From assembly GCF_033473495.1 (NCBI RefSeq), contig NC_088935.1, forward strand, positions 2,480,001 to 2,544,000: a stretch of DNA of 64,000 nt. The letters run 5' to 3'. Under the pieces are notes generated by a model, which searched no databases, was not told where the DNA came from, and saw only the letters and a program-made list of their open reading frames with translations. Shown piece by piece: positions 33,087 through 44,100 of this stretch (position 1 is its first letter; every line of letters starts with the position of its first letter). Both the position numbers and the translations under genes were made by a program. The stretch is from Cercospora beticola. Taxonomy: Eukaryota; Ascomycota; Dothideomycetes; Mycosphaerellales; Mycosphaerellaceae.

Positions 33087-33844
33087 GGCGGCGGGTGTGA
33101 TGCACGCACGGTGAGCGTTGAACTGCTGATTCTCTTCTGCAGGATTATTATTATTGTCAACCAGCTGTTAAGATGAACGGAACCAGAAGCAAGAAGGACG
33201 ACGTGAACAAAGCCGTGACGATGCGCGAGGTGGCAGGGGTGGGTCCTCTAGCGCGTAGATCCGCTTTCACATGCACGTCCAATTCTCCTTTTTGTATTCT
33301 CAGTCGAGCAGATCCTGCTACACGACCGAACGACGGGGACTACTATGTACCTTGGAACATGTTGTGGATGACAAAATTGATGAATCTATGCTTTGCAATA
33401 TGCTCATACTATTGAAAATTTCCTCTCTGAATGATTGTCCACAAGGCCCGGTCGACCTGTCCCTCCCTACAGGTAGTCCTGGACCTCAGATGTGAAAGAC
33501 AGTAAAGTGATGCTCGAACGCACGCTCCTCGCTACACGCGTCAAGTCACTGCATGATGAAAAGAGATATGCTTCGCCACGCGAACGCTGTCAATGCCTCC
33601 GTGAACATCCAAACATTAGCAGAAGGGCTTTCTATACTCGTCGTGCCCCCTTCATTATGTGCATGCATGCACATGATTCTCCGTACAATGGAGTTACAGT
33701 ATCCAAGGCCTCGTCGTTCCAGTCAAACGAATCGCTAGTTGCTAGTTCCAATTGTAGGAGACTGCTACGCGAAGAAACGGTGGTGACAGAAGACCAGTCG
33801 TGTTGATCAGACGGAGCAGCCGTTGACATCGCTACAGGGTCGAC
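33087..33844. other. Intergenic, 0.76 kb
   Basis: SUS1 promoter side plus 3' flank of the F-box gene. No gene or repeat was recognised. Confidence 0.45.
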
Positions 33845-36316
33845 CTAAGACCTGCGGGTGACGTTGTCTCTGCGTTCGAAAGGGTCTCGGAATTTGATTT
33901 CGCTGGTATGTTCGATACCTCGGAGCAGTTCAATATTTTCAATGGGCATGCCGTCCCGCGATTGGTATGTCGGCGCGCCCTTCAGGATGCCAAAATCGAC
34001 GATCAGAATCCGACCATCCTGACTGGTAGCCACGATTCGACGATAGTCCGATTTGGCTGCGAGCATCCAGCTCGTCGTCCACTCCTCCCCACGCCAGAGT
34101 TCCTGTCCAGTCGTGAAGTCGTACACGCGAAGATCGAGATCGTAGCTTCCAGACACGACCCTGTCGTTTGCGCTATCCAGCCACAGCGAACGGACGAGCT
34201 GCGAGTGGCCCGTATACTGCATCACCTCCCGTCCAGTATCGGTTTCGAACTTGTAAGTGATGTTGTCGTTACCACCAGCCAAGACATGCTTCATGTCCTC
34301 GCTGAATTCCACAGCAGCAAGGCCTCGCTCCTTTGGGCTGAACTCTTTGATCAGCTTCATTTGATTGATGTCCCACAAGCGGGCAATGCCATCTCCGCTT
34401 GCACTGACAAGCAGGTGGCCTCGCAATTGAACGGCATTGACAGGACCTCTGTGGCCGATCAATTCACCCCTCGCTTGCAAAGTCTCGCGATCCCACACGA
34501 TGATTCTCGAGTCCTTGCTGCAAGAAATGATGTGCTTGGCGTCCAGCGCAACATCGAGGACACCACCAGCATGCTTGCGCAGGCGTGCGATCGGCTCGAA
34601 AGTCTTGATATCCCAGACGATCAAGTCATTATCTGAAGATCCCGTCACTAGGATCTTTTCATCGTACTGGAGACACAAAATGCTTGCATCGTGATAATAT
34701 TTAGGCTCCTGATAGATGTTGTCGCCGTATGCCGTGCCATTCACACTAGCAGTCGCCATGTGGAACGATGGGTAGTCGACAGTGCGCAGCACTTTAGGAC
34801 CCGCTACTGGCTTCACATTCGGTCCTCCAATAACGCGGAGACATTGGTAGGTATTGATGTCCCATACGCGAATTGTCCTGTCTCTCGATCCCGTGATTAT
34901 GACATGTTCGTCGAACTGTAGGCAGTAGACACTATCAGTATGCCCCGACAAATACACAGCCTTGCCTGCCTCATCGGCACCAGCTCGCCAGTTTTGCTCG
35001 AGTTCGACGCGGGCTTTATACATCTTTCGCCATTCCTGGTTGGCTCGATTGGCAAGACCTATGCCCTTTCCTCCCACTTGGACTGGCGGGGGGTCGGTGT
35101 AGACTTGACGTTGATATTTGCGAAGGAAGATGGTGCGCCACACGGATACGTCCGTAGCCATTGAGTGCCACTTCCGGCATACCTGTTCAGCGTTGAGCAG
35201 ATTTGGCGCGTCCAAGTGCTGGAAGACGAGGAGAGATAGCTCTTCTGGGAAGATTCTGGTGAAGTCGTGGTTGGCTGGCTCGGGCTCGAGCATGTCCACA
35301 TCTCCGTCGGGGTCGCGAACAGAGCCCATGTCAGAACCGCTGTATGTGGACAAGTCTGCACCGCTATCTGCTGCACTGCTCATGGAGCCCAGGTGATGCC
35401 GACGGTCGTGCAAATCTTGATTGGATCCTACCCATTCCGCCAACGATCCAGCCGGTAGGAAGTGGTGGTTGTGCATGGCAGCGGCCTTGCGAGCAGCGTC
35501 ACCGCCTGGCGCGGAGCCAATGGAAGGAGTGAAGCGACTCCCGATAGCAGGTCGTACCGGCAGGCCCAAGGTACTGCTTGGTGCTGGAGTGTCCTTGCGA
35601 TCACCCAAAGGGAAGAAATTGTTACGATACTTTCGAGGTCTGTCGTTTTCGTGTCGAGCGCTGCGCTTGGATGGCGAGGTGGGTTGTTGTTTGGTGAGTA
35701 AGGCAGGATTGATGCACGCCGGCTCATGACTGTCAATGGGGTTGGGGGTGCTTGACCTCCGGCCGCGTGACACGGGCAGGGTGTAGCGGTGCATGTTCTC
35801 ACGCAGCGTATTCACGCGGTCCCTCGAGTACCTGGACAGCCGCCTGCCGATGGAAGCGGACTTGGCTGTATCGCCGTGCGGTGCTTCGGTCTGCAGCGGG
35901 GAGAGAGGCTTTCTCGCGCGTGCAGCGTGCGCCTGTTGCAGATGGAATTCCTGCTCCGTAAGGTGCGGCGGTATGTCCTCCCATAGCCCAAATGCATCGG
36001 CATTGGCGGCTGTAGTAGCAGGTGACACGGTGAGCACGTGGACGTCGTTGGCGGTATCGTCGCGGGACATGCGTCGCTGCGACAGGAAGGCGGCTCCTTT
36101 GTCGAAGCTGCTGGGGCCAGCAGCAGATGCTCGCGGCGTGTGGTCGTCGCTGTCGGAGGATGATTCGTAGTCCAGCGGCTGATTCTCCTGGCCGCCAGCA
36201 AAGTCGAGTGTTAAGGAGGACGAGGCATGCACGGTGTGCGGTCGCTCGTCTGACATGCGTGGGCGGTGGAGGGTATAGCGGCCGGCGAAGGAGGCAGAAG
36301 CGGCGCCGTCGAGCAT
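33845..36316 (-). CDS. F-box/WD40-repeat protein, probable SCF substrate receptor
   Basis: Likely substrate adaptor of an SCF ubiquitin ligase. Intronless, 823 aa from Met at 36316; the frame is open further upstream. Residues 1-350 are polar with many SP/TP sites. The F-box at about 355-400 reads FPEELSLLVFQHLDAPNLL followed by VCRKWHSMATDVSVW. From about 450 to 800 there are seven WD40 blades: LSGHTDSVYCLQFDEHVIIT with RTIRVWD, then HDASILCLQYDEKILVTG, KHAGGVLDVALDAKHIISC, GHRGPVNAVQLRGHLLVSA, an atypical blade at KEFSPKERGLAAVEFSE, GHSQLVRSLWLDSANDRVV and a final LIVDFG strand. Several blades use CLQFDE-type wording as in Pop1/Cdc4 relatives, but orthology is not decided. The divergent upstream region is long. 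Confidence 0.88.
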   Translation of the reverse strand: MLDGAASASFAGRYTLHRPRMSDERPHTVHASSSLTLDFAGGQENQPLDYESSSDSDDHTPRASAAGPSSFDKGAAFLSQRRMSRDDTANDVHVLTVSPATTAANADAFGLWEDIPPHLTEQEFHLQQAHAARARKPLSPLQTEAPHGDTAKSASIGRRLSRYSRDRVNTLRENMHRYTLPVSRGRRSSTPNPIDSHEPACINPALLTKQQPTSPSKRSARHENDRPRKYRNNFFPLGDRKDTPAPSSTLGLPVRPAIGSRFTPSIGSAPGGDAARKAAAMHNHHFLPAGSLAEWVGSNQDLHDRRHHLGSMSSAADSGADLSTYSGSDMGSVRDPDGDVDMLEPEPANHDFTRIFPEELSLLVFQHLDAPNLLNAEQVCRKWHSMATDVSVWRTIFLRKYQRQVYTDPPPVQVGGKGIGLANRANQEWRKMYKARVELEQNWRAGADEAGKAVYLSGHTDSVYCLQFDEHVIITGSRDRTIRVWDINTYQCLRVIGGPNVKPVAGPKVLRTVDYPSFHMATASVNGTAYGDNIYQEPKYYHDASILCLQYDEKILVTGSSDNDLIVWDIKTFEPIARLRKHAGGVLDVALDAKHIISCSKDSRIIVWDRETLQARGELIGHRGPVNAVQLRGHLLVSASGDGIARLWDINQMKLIKEFSPKERGLAAVEFSEDMKHVLAGGNDNITYKFETDTGREVMQYTGHSQLVRSLWLDSANDRVVSGSYDLDLRVYDFTTGQELWRGEEWTTSWMLAAKSDYRRIVATSQDGRILIVDFGILKGAPTYQSRDGMPIENIELLRGIEHTSEIKFRDPFERRDNVTRRS

Positions 36317-37288
36317 GGCGGCAGCGACGGCGGTGAGGATGGAGTCGGGATGCGAAGTGATGTGCGTAGGCGTGTATGCGTGGTTGCGAGTGTGTGGTAT
36401 GTGCCGAATCCGGACAGGCTGGCAGCCAGTCTGCTCGCGGCCAATGCAAAGCAAGCGGCGTCGAGGACCAGTGTCGGCTGTGGAGGTGGAAGGAGGGTGG
36501 TGCCGCGGTGGGCGGCGGCGGCGGCGGAGGCGTGGTTAAGAAGAGAGATGAGCGTCCAGAGCAAGGAGTGATCTATAGTTGGAGCGATGATGAGAGGACG
36601 GCGCGAGGACGGCGTCTGTGTGGCCCTGGCAACAACGACGAAAGGACAGGACGGGTAGGAAACAAGCAGCGCAACGCAACGCAACGCAGCGGCAGCAGCA
36701 GCAGGAAGCGCAGGCCGTGCTGGGCAGCGACGTTTATAGCAGCGGCGCGGTGCGGCGAGACATGCAAATGCTGGCGACGCTGCTCCGGCGGTGGAATCAA
36801 AGACTTTGAGGCGTGAAACTCGTCGCCCGGCCTTGTAAATCTCTGGGTCCATGTCCGATCGCAGACAAGTCACGCCCGCCGTTCCAGACGACGGTCATTT
36901 GCCGGTACGCTGACTGGCCCTCCCCGGCGTATGATGGGCCATGATGTTGCTGCTGCTGCTGCTATTGCTGCTGCGCTGACGCTGCCGCCCCCGGGCCTGA
37001 GGTCACCGCCGTCACCCTCAGTTCTGCCACGCCCGCTGTTCCATGTTCGCCGCCGCAGTCTCTGCACAGATTCCTGCGCTGCCGTCGTGCGTTCCGCCAC
37101 CATCCCGGCCACGCCGCGTGCCAAGCTTCCAGCCCATCAACACGCTGCTTCCATCAGCACCGGACCATCTGCGCGTCTGAGGTACAGTACCACTCTTCAG
37201 CTGTACCCTTCGCCGCCCGTGTGCAACACACGTCGACCCATCTCCTAGGCGCGAGCAGGCGCCAGAAAGCGCTTGCATCCAGCCCAGC
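36317..37288. promoter_or_regulatory. Divergent promoter region, F-box gene / DUF7704 gene
   Basis: 972 bp, strongly biased: GGC-rich runs near 36510-36530, a CGCAA-type repeat near 36670-36690 and a GCT trinucleotide run. Long open frames on both strands here follow from the composition and are not genes. Confidence 0.5.
36948..36976. repeat. GCT trinucleotide microsatellite
   Basis: Imperfect TGC/GCT repeat with one ATT interruption in the divergent promoter. Confidence 0.75.
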
Positions 37289-37732
37289 ATGCCGCGCACC
37301 GCATCGATCGACCCATTGCCACTTCCATACAAGCTCTTCTTTCTCTGGATAGAACCTGTGTCCACCATTGTCGGCGCATACTTCGCCCACTTTCAGCAGG
37401 AGTACTACATGCACGCCACCGTGCCCGATGCTGGGGCGATTTCGATTCGCGAGTCCGTTGTCCTGTCCCAGCTCGCCAACCTGTACTTTGCCTTCACCTT
37501 AAACGAAGCTTTGGTTCTCCGCGCTACGAGATCTCGCAAGGTCTGGAATACCCTTCTGCTTGGCCTCCTCATTGCCGACTTTGGTCACATCTACGCCTGC
37601 AAAGCTGCTGGATTCGAGCTCTACTACAGCATCTGGAAGTGGAATGCTATGTGGTTCGGGAACCTTGGTTTTGTTTATATCGGCGCAACTTTACGAACAT
37701 GTTTTCTGCTTGGAATCGGCCTTCCGAGCTAA
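37289..37732 (+). CDS. Small fungal 4-TM membrane protein, DUF7704-like
   Basis: Intronless, 147 aa. Four hydrophobic helices: KLFFLWIEPVSTIVGAYFAH, a second around SQLANLYFAFTLNEALVL, a third at VWNTLLLGLLIADFGHIYA, and a fourth at FGNLGFVYIGATLRTCFLL. The wording PYKLFFLWIEP at the start, the central LLIADFGHIYAC and the WN...NLGFVYIGATLR ending resemble fungal DUF7704 proteins as I remember them. Function is unknown; some relatives sit near secondary-metabolite genes, but none is near here. The start is the only ATG consistent with the first helix. Confidence 0.72.
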   Translation: MPRTASIDPLPLPYKLFFLWIEPVSTIVGAYFAHFQQEYYMHATVPDAGAISIRESVVLSQLANLYFAFTLNEALVLRATRSRKVWNTLLLGLLIADFGHIYACKAAGFELYYSIWKWNAMWFGNLGFVYIGATLRTCFLLGIGLPS

Positions 37733-38771
37733 CTGCGATAATGCGGACGCGTGAGCAGTCAACTCAGCGCGGCATGAGATTGAGGACATGCATGTACAAA
37801 CAACATTCGGATGCCGAACTCCTACCGAATTGTAACCGTGGCCCGTACTCGCGACACCACTGTACCAGGACAATCTATACGTTCGTCACTTGACCGCGTT
37901 ACGAGTGTCGCGAGCTTCTGGGCTCACGCCAAGCCATTCAACCCTAGGGCATCTGGGTACAATGTTCCAGAGCTACCTTCAGCCAAACATCAGACCTAGA
38001 GTACCACAGTTCCCGAGTTCTCGACGCTTGAGACGTACGACTAGTTGCCGTAACCAATAAAAAGTCGAACACTTCAGCTGAACAATTCAGGAATGCTTGG
38101 TTCGATCAGATCACCCTCAAACCATTGGGGCCCAAGCTGTAGATTTACCTCTCACGCAAAACACGTGAAGCTCCGCCCATGCTTTCGTCGACGCCAATCT
38201 CCGTGCGGGCTCTGTTAGATTCGAAAGGCGGCAATGCGGCAAGAGCGGATTGTAAATCGCGTCCAACGTCGATTGCTCAACGATCTGATCAGCTTCTGTC
38301 GAAACACTTCTCACTCATTGTATATTGCAGTAACAACGTGCTGTGTTCCGCGAGACGCAAATGTGGCATGGGATCCCATGAGCCAAGGAAGGACGAGCGT
38401 CGACGTCGACTTTGCGGCACATGCACACTCCTGTCATCTCGTGTCATGTTCACGTTCCTGCATGCACTGTGCATGCAGTAAAAACAGCCACCACTTGCTG
38501 CTAATGCGGCCAACCATCTCGGGAGCACTCGCGAATGCTGCTCACTACCTTTCGCAGAGCAGCCAGAAATGTCTAGCTGACTCGTGAGAGGTGGAGCTGA
38601 CTCGGCTTGGAGCCGATGACGACAGACGGCAACCCCAGCACGCTCGTGAAAAGCATTCGTGCAGTCTATAAACCGCAGTGAAGCCATGAAACGTGCCATC
38701 TCGTGTAGACAGTACCTGCAGTAGGATATTCAGTTGCATTGCACTTTCCCTGTTCCTCCATTGTACTCAAC
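37733..38771. other. Intergenic, 1.04 kb
   Basis: Downstream of the DUF7704 gene and upstream of the SDR-fusion gene. No coding or RNA gene was recognised. Confidence 0.45.
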
Positions 38772-40716
38772 ATGTCCCTAGCAGGCAAGAATGTTCTCAT
38801 CACGGGTGCCTCAATGGGTATGGGCACAATTCGATACGCTCACCTGGACAACTGCTGACAAACCGTACACAGGCATTGGCGCTGCCATCGCAAGACGACT
38901 TGCAAAACAGAAGGCGAATCTGATTCTTCTGGCCAGAAATGAGAAAAAGTTGCAAGAACTTGCACGAGAACTTCAAGTCGACTCTGGAAGACTGGTCTAT
39001 TGCACAGCCGATGTGTCTCGCTACGATCAGGTGGAAGATGCTGTCCGCAAAGCTGTCAAAGAAGTCGGTGACATCGACATCCTCGTCAACAATGCAGGTC
39101 AGTCGTTGCGAATGTGCTTTCCGCAACATACTCTGCTGACCATTGACTGTCTTAGGCTTGGCTCTTGGAGCTCCAGAGAAATTTCCGGACCTCAAGATTG
39201 AGGACATTGTGACTATGACAGGTACTAACATCAATGGCTATATGTTTGCAGCTTATGCTGTGCTCAACGCCGGAGGGATGAAGAACAGAAAACGCGGAAC
39301 TATCTTGAACGTCACATCTGTGACAGGTTTGGAAGGCATGAGTGTCCTTGCACGTAATTTTGGTCCCCAGGCTGACTCCAGTAGTTCCCCCATTTCCGGG
39401 CGAGGCAGTTTACCACTCCAGCAAAGCGGCGCAAGAAGCCTTCACGAATGTCCTCCGAGCAGAACTGCAAGAGACGAACATCAAGGTCTTAGCCCTCCGA
39501 CCTGGCATAGTGGCGACCCATTTTCACCGACAAAGAGTAGGGGGCGACAGAAAGTTGTACGACGATTTCATGGAGGGCATGGAGCCACTATTGGACGATG
39601 ACGTTGCAGAAGCTGCTGCATTCATGATCAACTCGGAGGAACGTGTAAGCGTTACGAGCATTTCTGTGACGCCGACAGCACAACGAACCCTGCAGGTCAG
39701 TTACTTGTGCGATGCCGAGAATCGACGTGATTACTGACAAAATACAGGTCATCGACAGAACTTGGAACGATAGAAATCAGCAGAGTGGCTCTGGTTCGCA
39801 ACAGAACAACTCTCAGCAAGGCAATCAGGGTGGCCAACAAAGCTCGCGAGATCAGAACAGTGGTAAGTATAGTTGCGGAGCGTCATAATCTTGATATACG
39901 ACTAATACAAACTCAGGAGGGTCGAACAGTAATGATTCGAACAACCAGTCGAACAACCAGTCGAACAACCAGTCCAACAACCAGTCGAACAATAAAGCCA
40001 GCCAACATAACGATGATCGTCGCGGTTCGGGACAGACACGAGGGCAGGATAACCAACAGCAAAACAACTCTCAGAGAGATCAAGGCCAACGCAACGACCA
40101 ACGAGGCAACGAGTCCTCTACCACGAACTCGGGCGGTAACAACCAGTCGTCTGGCAGCAACAACCAATCCAGCTCATCTGGTAACAACCAGTCGTCTGGC
40201 AATAACAACCAACAATCCAGCTCATCTGGTAACAACCAGTCGTCCGGCAATAACAACAACCAATCCAGCTCATCAGGAGGCAATCAGAATTCGAACAAGA
40301 ATAACAACAACAACCAGTCCAGCTCACCAGGCGGCAACCAGAATTCGACCAATTCGTCGAACAACCAGAGCTCTGGGTCTAACTCTAACAATTCGTCAAA
40401 TACCCAGTCCAGTCAGAATCAAAACAGCAATAGCAACAACGGCGGCGGTGGCGGCGGCGGCAACAGCGGTAATTCAAACTCCAACTCCAATTCCAACACA
40501 TCGGACTCGAGCTATGGCAACAGCAATAATGCTTCGTCTGGACAAGGAAACTCGTCGAACAACTCGTCTTCAAACAACAAGGGTAGCTCAAGCAACGAGA
40601 GCGGCAATTCGGGCAACAGCAACAGCAGTGGAAACAACAGCAGTGGAGGAAGCGGGGGAAATAGCAATAACAGTGGAAGCAATAGCGGCGACAATCGTAT
40701 GCCAGGCAGCTACTAA
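38772..40716 (+). CDS. SDR oxidoreductase fused to a long Asn/Ser/Gln/Gly-rich tail
   Basis: Exons 38772-38817, 38873-39097, 39156-39335, 39385-39695, 39748-39862, 39917-40716; 558 aa. Residues 1-254 are a YdfG-like NADP-dependent SDR: LITGASMGIGAAIA (cofactor), LVNNAG joined to LALGAPEKF, TSVTGLE joined to VPPFPGEAVYHSSKAA with catalytic Tyr and Lys, ALRPGIVATHFH. After the usual family C-terminus (QRTLQ joined to VIDRTWNDRNQ) the frame runs on for ~290 residues almost free of hydrophobic and aromatic residues, built of SNNQ, NNQSSG and SSSSG units with a Gly7 run, ending NRMPGSY. Every intron (49-58 nt) has branch and splice signals and keeps phase, and the tail frame has no stop over 800 nt, so I consider the fusion real. 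The third intron seems to use a GC donor. Retaining either of the last two introns ends the protein right after the enzyme. Confidence 0.85.
39336..39384 (+). other. Probable GC-AG intron in the SDR-fusion gene
   Basis: Donor GAAG|GCATGA, branch-like GCTGACT, acceptor CCAGTAG|TT. The junction yields TGLE-VPPFPGE, matching SDR relatives. A GT donor at 39342 would also keep frame (TGLEGMIPPF) but is a poor donor and adds non-conserved residues. Confidence 0.6.
39937..39984 (+). repeat. 12-bp coding tandem repeat (SNNQ x4)
   Basis: Four copies of TCGAACAACCAG, the last with one C change, at the start of the low-complexity tail. Units are in frame. Confidence 0.9.
40135..40275 (+). repeat. 45-48 bp coding tandem repeat, three units
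   Basis: Units at 40135-40179, 40180-40227 and 40228-40275 each run GGTAACAACCAGTC... to AGCTCATC(T/A), differing by whole-codon insertions of Asn or Gln. This is the pattern of replication slippage under frame constraint. Confidence 0.88.
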
Positions 40717-41127
40717 TTCGTTGCCAAACGGAGTTCGTACTTTTGTGTATAGTTCATGTGCCAATTCGGAGACAATATACTTCCTGTCTTGAGAGCATAT
40801 TCCATAAACTTGGCCGATCCAAAGGTGGATCAACGATCCAACGCAATCACATCTCAGCCAAACCTCATTTAGATAATACCTCAAGAACATGAAACAGGAT
40901 GCATTGAAACGTGGTCACAAAGTGTACTTCCAACAATTCTTTCTCTACCAAGCAAGCTGCGCCAGATGCTATGCATTAATTCAAATCATGCCATCGTAAG
41001 CACTCCCGGACCGGGACGCAAATCTACTGCAATCATCCTCCCGTATTCTTCGTGCCAAAAAGAGAAACTTTCAACACTCGAGTGCTGAAACTGAACAGAT
41101 GTGAATCTCAATCAACAAACTCCCTCA
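40717..41127. other. Intergenic between convergent genes, 0.41 kb
   Basis: Separates the SDR-fusion stop from the ENA stop. Nothing else was recognised. Confidence 0.45.
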
Positions 41128-44100
41128 TCACACCTTCTTCTCATCTCCCATAGAGCTCTGAGTAAGGTATCGCTCAAAGACACGCGTCTCCAAATCTTCC
41201 TCAGCCTTCGCACTCTTGGAAGCTCGTCGTCGGAAGTAGATGCGCTTCGCCCACTTCCATGCCTCGACACCAGCGAAGAAAAGACCAGAAGCGATAAAGA
41301 CAATGCCCCATTCCCATTCGATTCCGCTGTGCCTGAACACTTCGTCACTGATGACAGGAATGTAGAGGATGGGGAAGATGAGTACGAAACCGGCCACGAC
41401 GGCCCAGAAGAGGAACTGGTTTCGCCAGACGTCCAGCATCCATTGCGTGAAGTAACGGTCCGAGTTTGGTTGCATGCGGAAGAACGATCGGCGCATATCG
41501 ATGACTTCCCAAGCCAAAAACAGCGAGAACCAAGTGAGGCAAGCAAAGGCGGTTGCACGAGCGCGGAAGATGAGCCCACAACCATCGCCGACCGACTCAT
41601 TGCAGCCGACGCCGATTTGACCGGATCCCCAGCCGTAGAGGACGAGCACGAAAGCACTAAGACAGAGTGCAGCAATCCAGAGTCCAAGAACGACCATGTC
41701 GACCATGAGCTCGATGGAGAAGATACCACGCTTGAGGGACTGTGGGGGGCGTTGCAGAACATCAGGTGCCTTTTCTTGGAAACCAAGACCCATATCAGGA
41801 ATACCTGCTTTGCGTTAGCGAAAATCCGTCGACCACTTCTGGTGGTGTTTCGACTTACCAGAGGTAATCATGATGATCCAAAGAATCTCGATCGGGGAAA
41901 TTGGGAATACCGAGAGCTCAGCATCGTCCTTGAAGACGAGACCAACGAGCAGAACAATAGCCTGGGCGACGTTCTGGGCGAGCAGGTGCAGCACAAACTT
42001 CTGGATGTTGTCGAAGGTACGACGTCCTTCTTCAACAGCAGCGAGGATACTGGCAAAGTTGTCATCAGTCAGGATAATGTCAGAAGCGTCCTTAGCAACA
42101 TCAGAACCAGCTTGGCCCATAGCGATGCCAACATCTGCTCGCTTAAGAGATGGACTGTCATTCACACCGTCTCCGGTCATGGCGCAGAACTTCTTGCGTC
42201 GGTGGAGGGCTTCGATCATGCGGACTTTGGTGTTTGGTGCACATCGAGCGATGACCAGAGGCAAAACAGGCAGTGCGTCAATTTCATCATCTGAGAGTGC
42301 GTCGAATTGCGAGGCAGTCATGACCATCGCATCTGCGATATCTTTGCTGAGTTCGTTCATCTTCGAGGGCAAAATACCGACTTGTGCAGCGATCGCTCGG
42401 GCAGTTCCAGGATGGTCACCAGTAAGCATGTGGACTTCGATACCTGCCTCGTGGCAACGGCGGACAGATGGGCCGGATTCAGGGCGTGGTGGATCGTAAA
42501 GACCAATGAGGCCGCGGAAGACCAAGTCTTGCTCAACCGAAGCGCGATCGATTTCAACGCCCTCTTCATAGGTTTCGTCGTAGTCACGGCTAGCCAGTGC
42601 AAGCACACGGAGACCATGCTTTGCCAGGGCTTCCATGTTCTGCAGGATGATTTCGCGGTATTCCTCAGTCATCTCCACGGCGGGCTTGTCGTTCTCTGGG
42701 AAATAGGTCGTGCAAGAAGCAATCACGCGCTCGACTGCGCCCTTGGTGAAGGCGTACATCTTTTCAGTGTGGAGGTCTCTGTAGATGACACTCATCTTCT
42801 TGACGTCAGAATCGAAGGGGAACTCCACGAGCAATTTCATCGCCGGATTGTCGCCAGCTGTGGATGCTCTACGGTTCCATTGGAAGCGCGATGCGAAAAC
42901 CTGGATAGCGATTTCAGTGGGATCGCCGCGTGCGTGCCACTGGCCGGCATCTGTCTGATGTACTGTCGCAAGGTTGGCCAACGAAGCAGCACGCAGGTAA
43001 TCCTTGAGAGCATCGTTGTTTTGCAACAACTCCGCGTAGCCACTCTTCTTGTCCTTGTCCGTGAGTTCAACCTTGTGTGGCTCTTTCTCGATGAAGGAAA
43101 TGTCGCCTTTGGTAGGATTGAATGGCTCGTCGGTTTGATCGATTGTGTATGTGCCGTGTGCGGGGACCCAAGCCTTCTTCGCCACCATTTTACCTTGAGT
43201 CAGCGTGCCGGTCTTGTCGGAGCAAATATCTGTGACTGCACCGAGCGCTTCGAGTGACCTCAAGTTTCGGACAATGACGTGACGCTCAACCATGCGGTTG
43301 GTGCCAGCGGCCATGGTGATGGTGAGCACGACAACCAGCGACGCAGGAATCATAGAAAGACCTGTAGCCACTGCGTAGATAATGATTTCTCTCTGGTTGC
43401 GGAATTCGTTCGCGCCGAGCACAATAATAGCGCAGATGACAGCGATGAAGAACAACAAGACTGCTAACCTGGAGAGCTTCTTTTGCAACGGTGTTCCGAC
43501 ATTGACGCCCAGAAAGTGACCGACGGCATCTGTGCAGGTAAGGACGGCAGCTTGAACGTAGCGGTACGTCTTGGCCTTGCCTTCCTCGTTGCGCTTGACG
43601 GGTCTGACTCTGCTGTTCTTCTTTCGAAGTGCGGCAGCGATGGATCCGATTTCAGTGTACATACCAGTGGCGAAGACGATACCGGTAGCACGGCCCTTGG
43701 TGACTGTCGAGGAGCTGTATGCCACGTTGAGGCGGTCACCAGGACCAGTGCCCGGCTCAAATACATCGTTGTGTGCCTTGCGAACAGGGAGAGACTCGCC
43801 GGTGAGCAAAGCCTCATCAGTCTCGAAATTGACTGCGTCAATAAGACGGACATCGGCAGGGATAGTGTCTCCGGTTTTCAACTCGACCAAATCGCCTGGG
43901 ACGATGTCGACGGTTGGCAGGCTCTTTGACTCGCCGTCACGGACGGCTTGGGCAGTTGGCGAACTGAGTGAGCGGAGCGAATCCATGGTCTTCTCGGCTT
44001 GGAACTCTTGCTGTAGATACACGTGATTAGCGAACGCTCAGCTTTGGCGAATCTGACCGCTCCCATTGACCCTGCCTGGACAGTGCCACTGTTCTGCGAG

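Noticed and set aside
35389..36873. Several long alternative-frame products over the F-box gene's N-terminus and promoter
   Set aside because: They share the interval with a clearly coding frame or GC-rich promoter and show only low-complexity sequence.
36948..36976. GCT repeat as part of a coding poly-amino-acid tract
   Set aside because: It sits between divergent genes with no supported coding frame, so it is recorded only as a microsatellite.
39852..40327. Leu/Trp/Asp-rich minus-strand frames over the SDR tail
   Set aside because: They are the antisense of NNQSSG-type codon repeats; repetitiveness comes from the plus-strand coding repeats.
41101..43257. Long plus-strand open frames (397 and 316 codons) opposite the ENA gene
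   Set aside because: They mirror the codon bias of the ATPase on the other strand and have no domain, signal or start context of their own.
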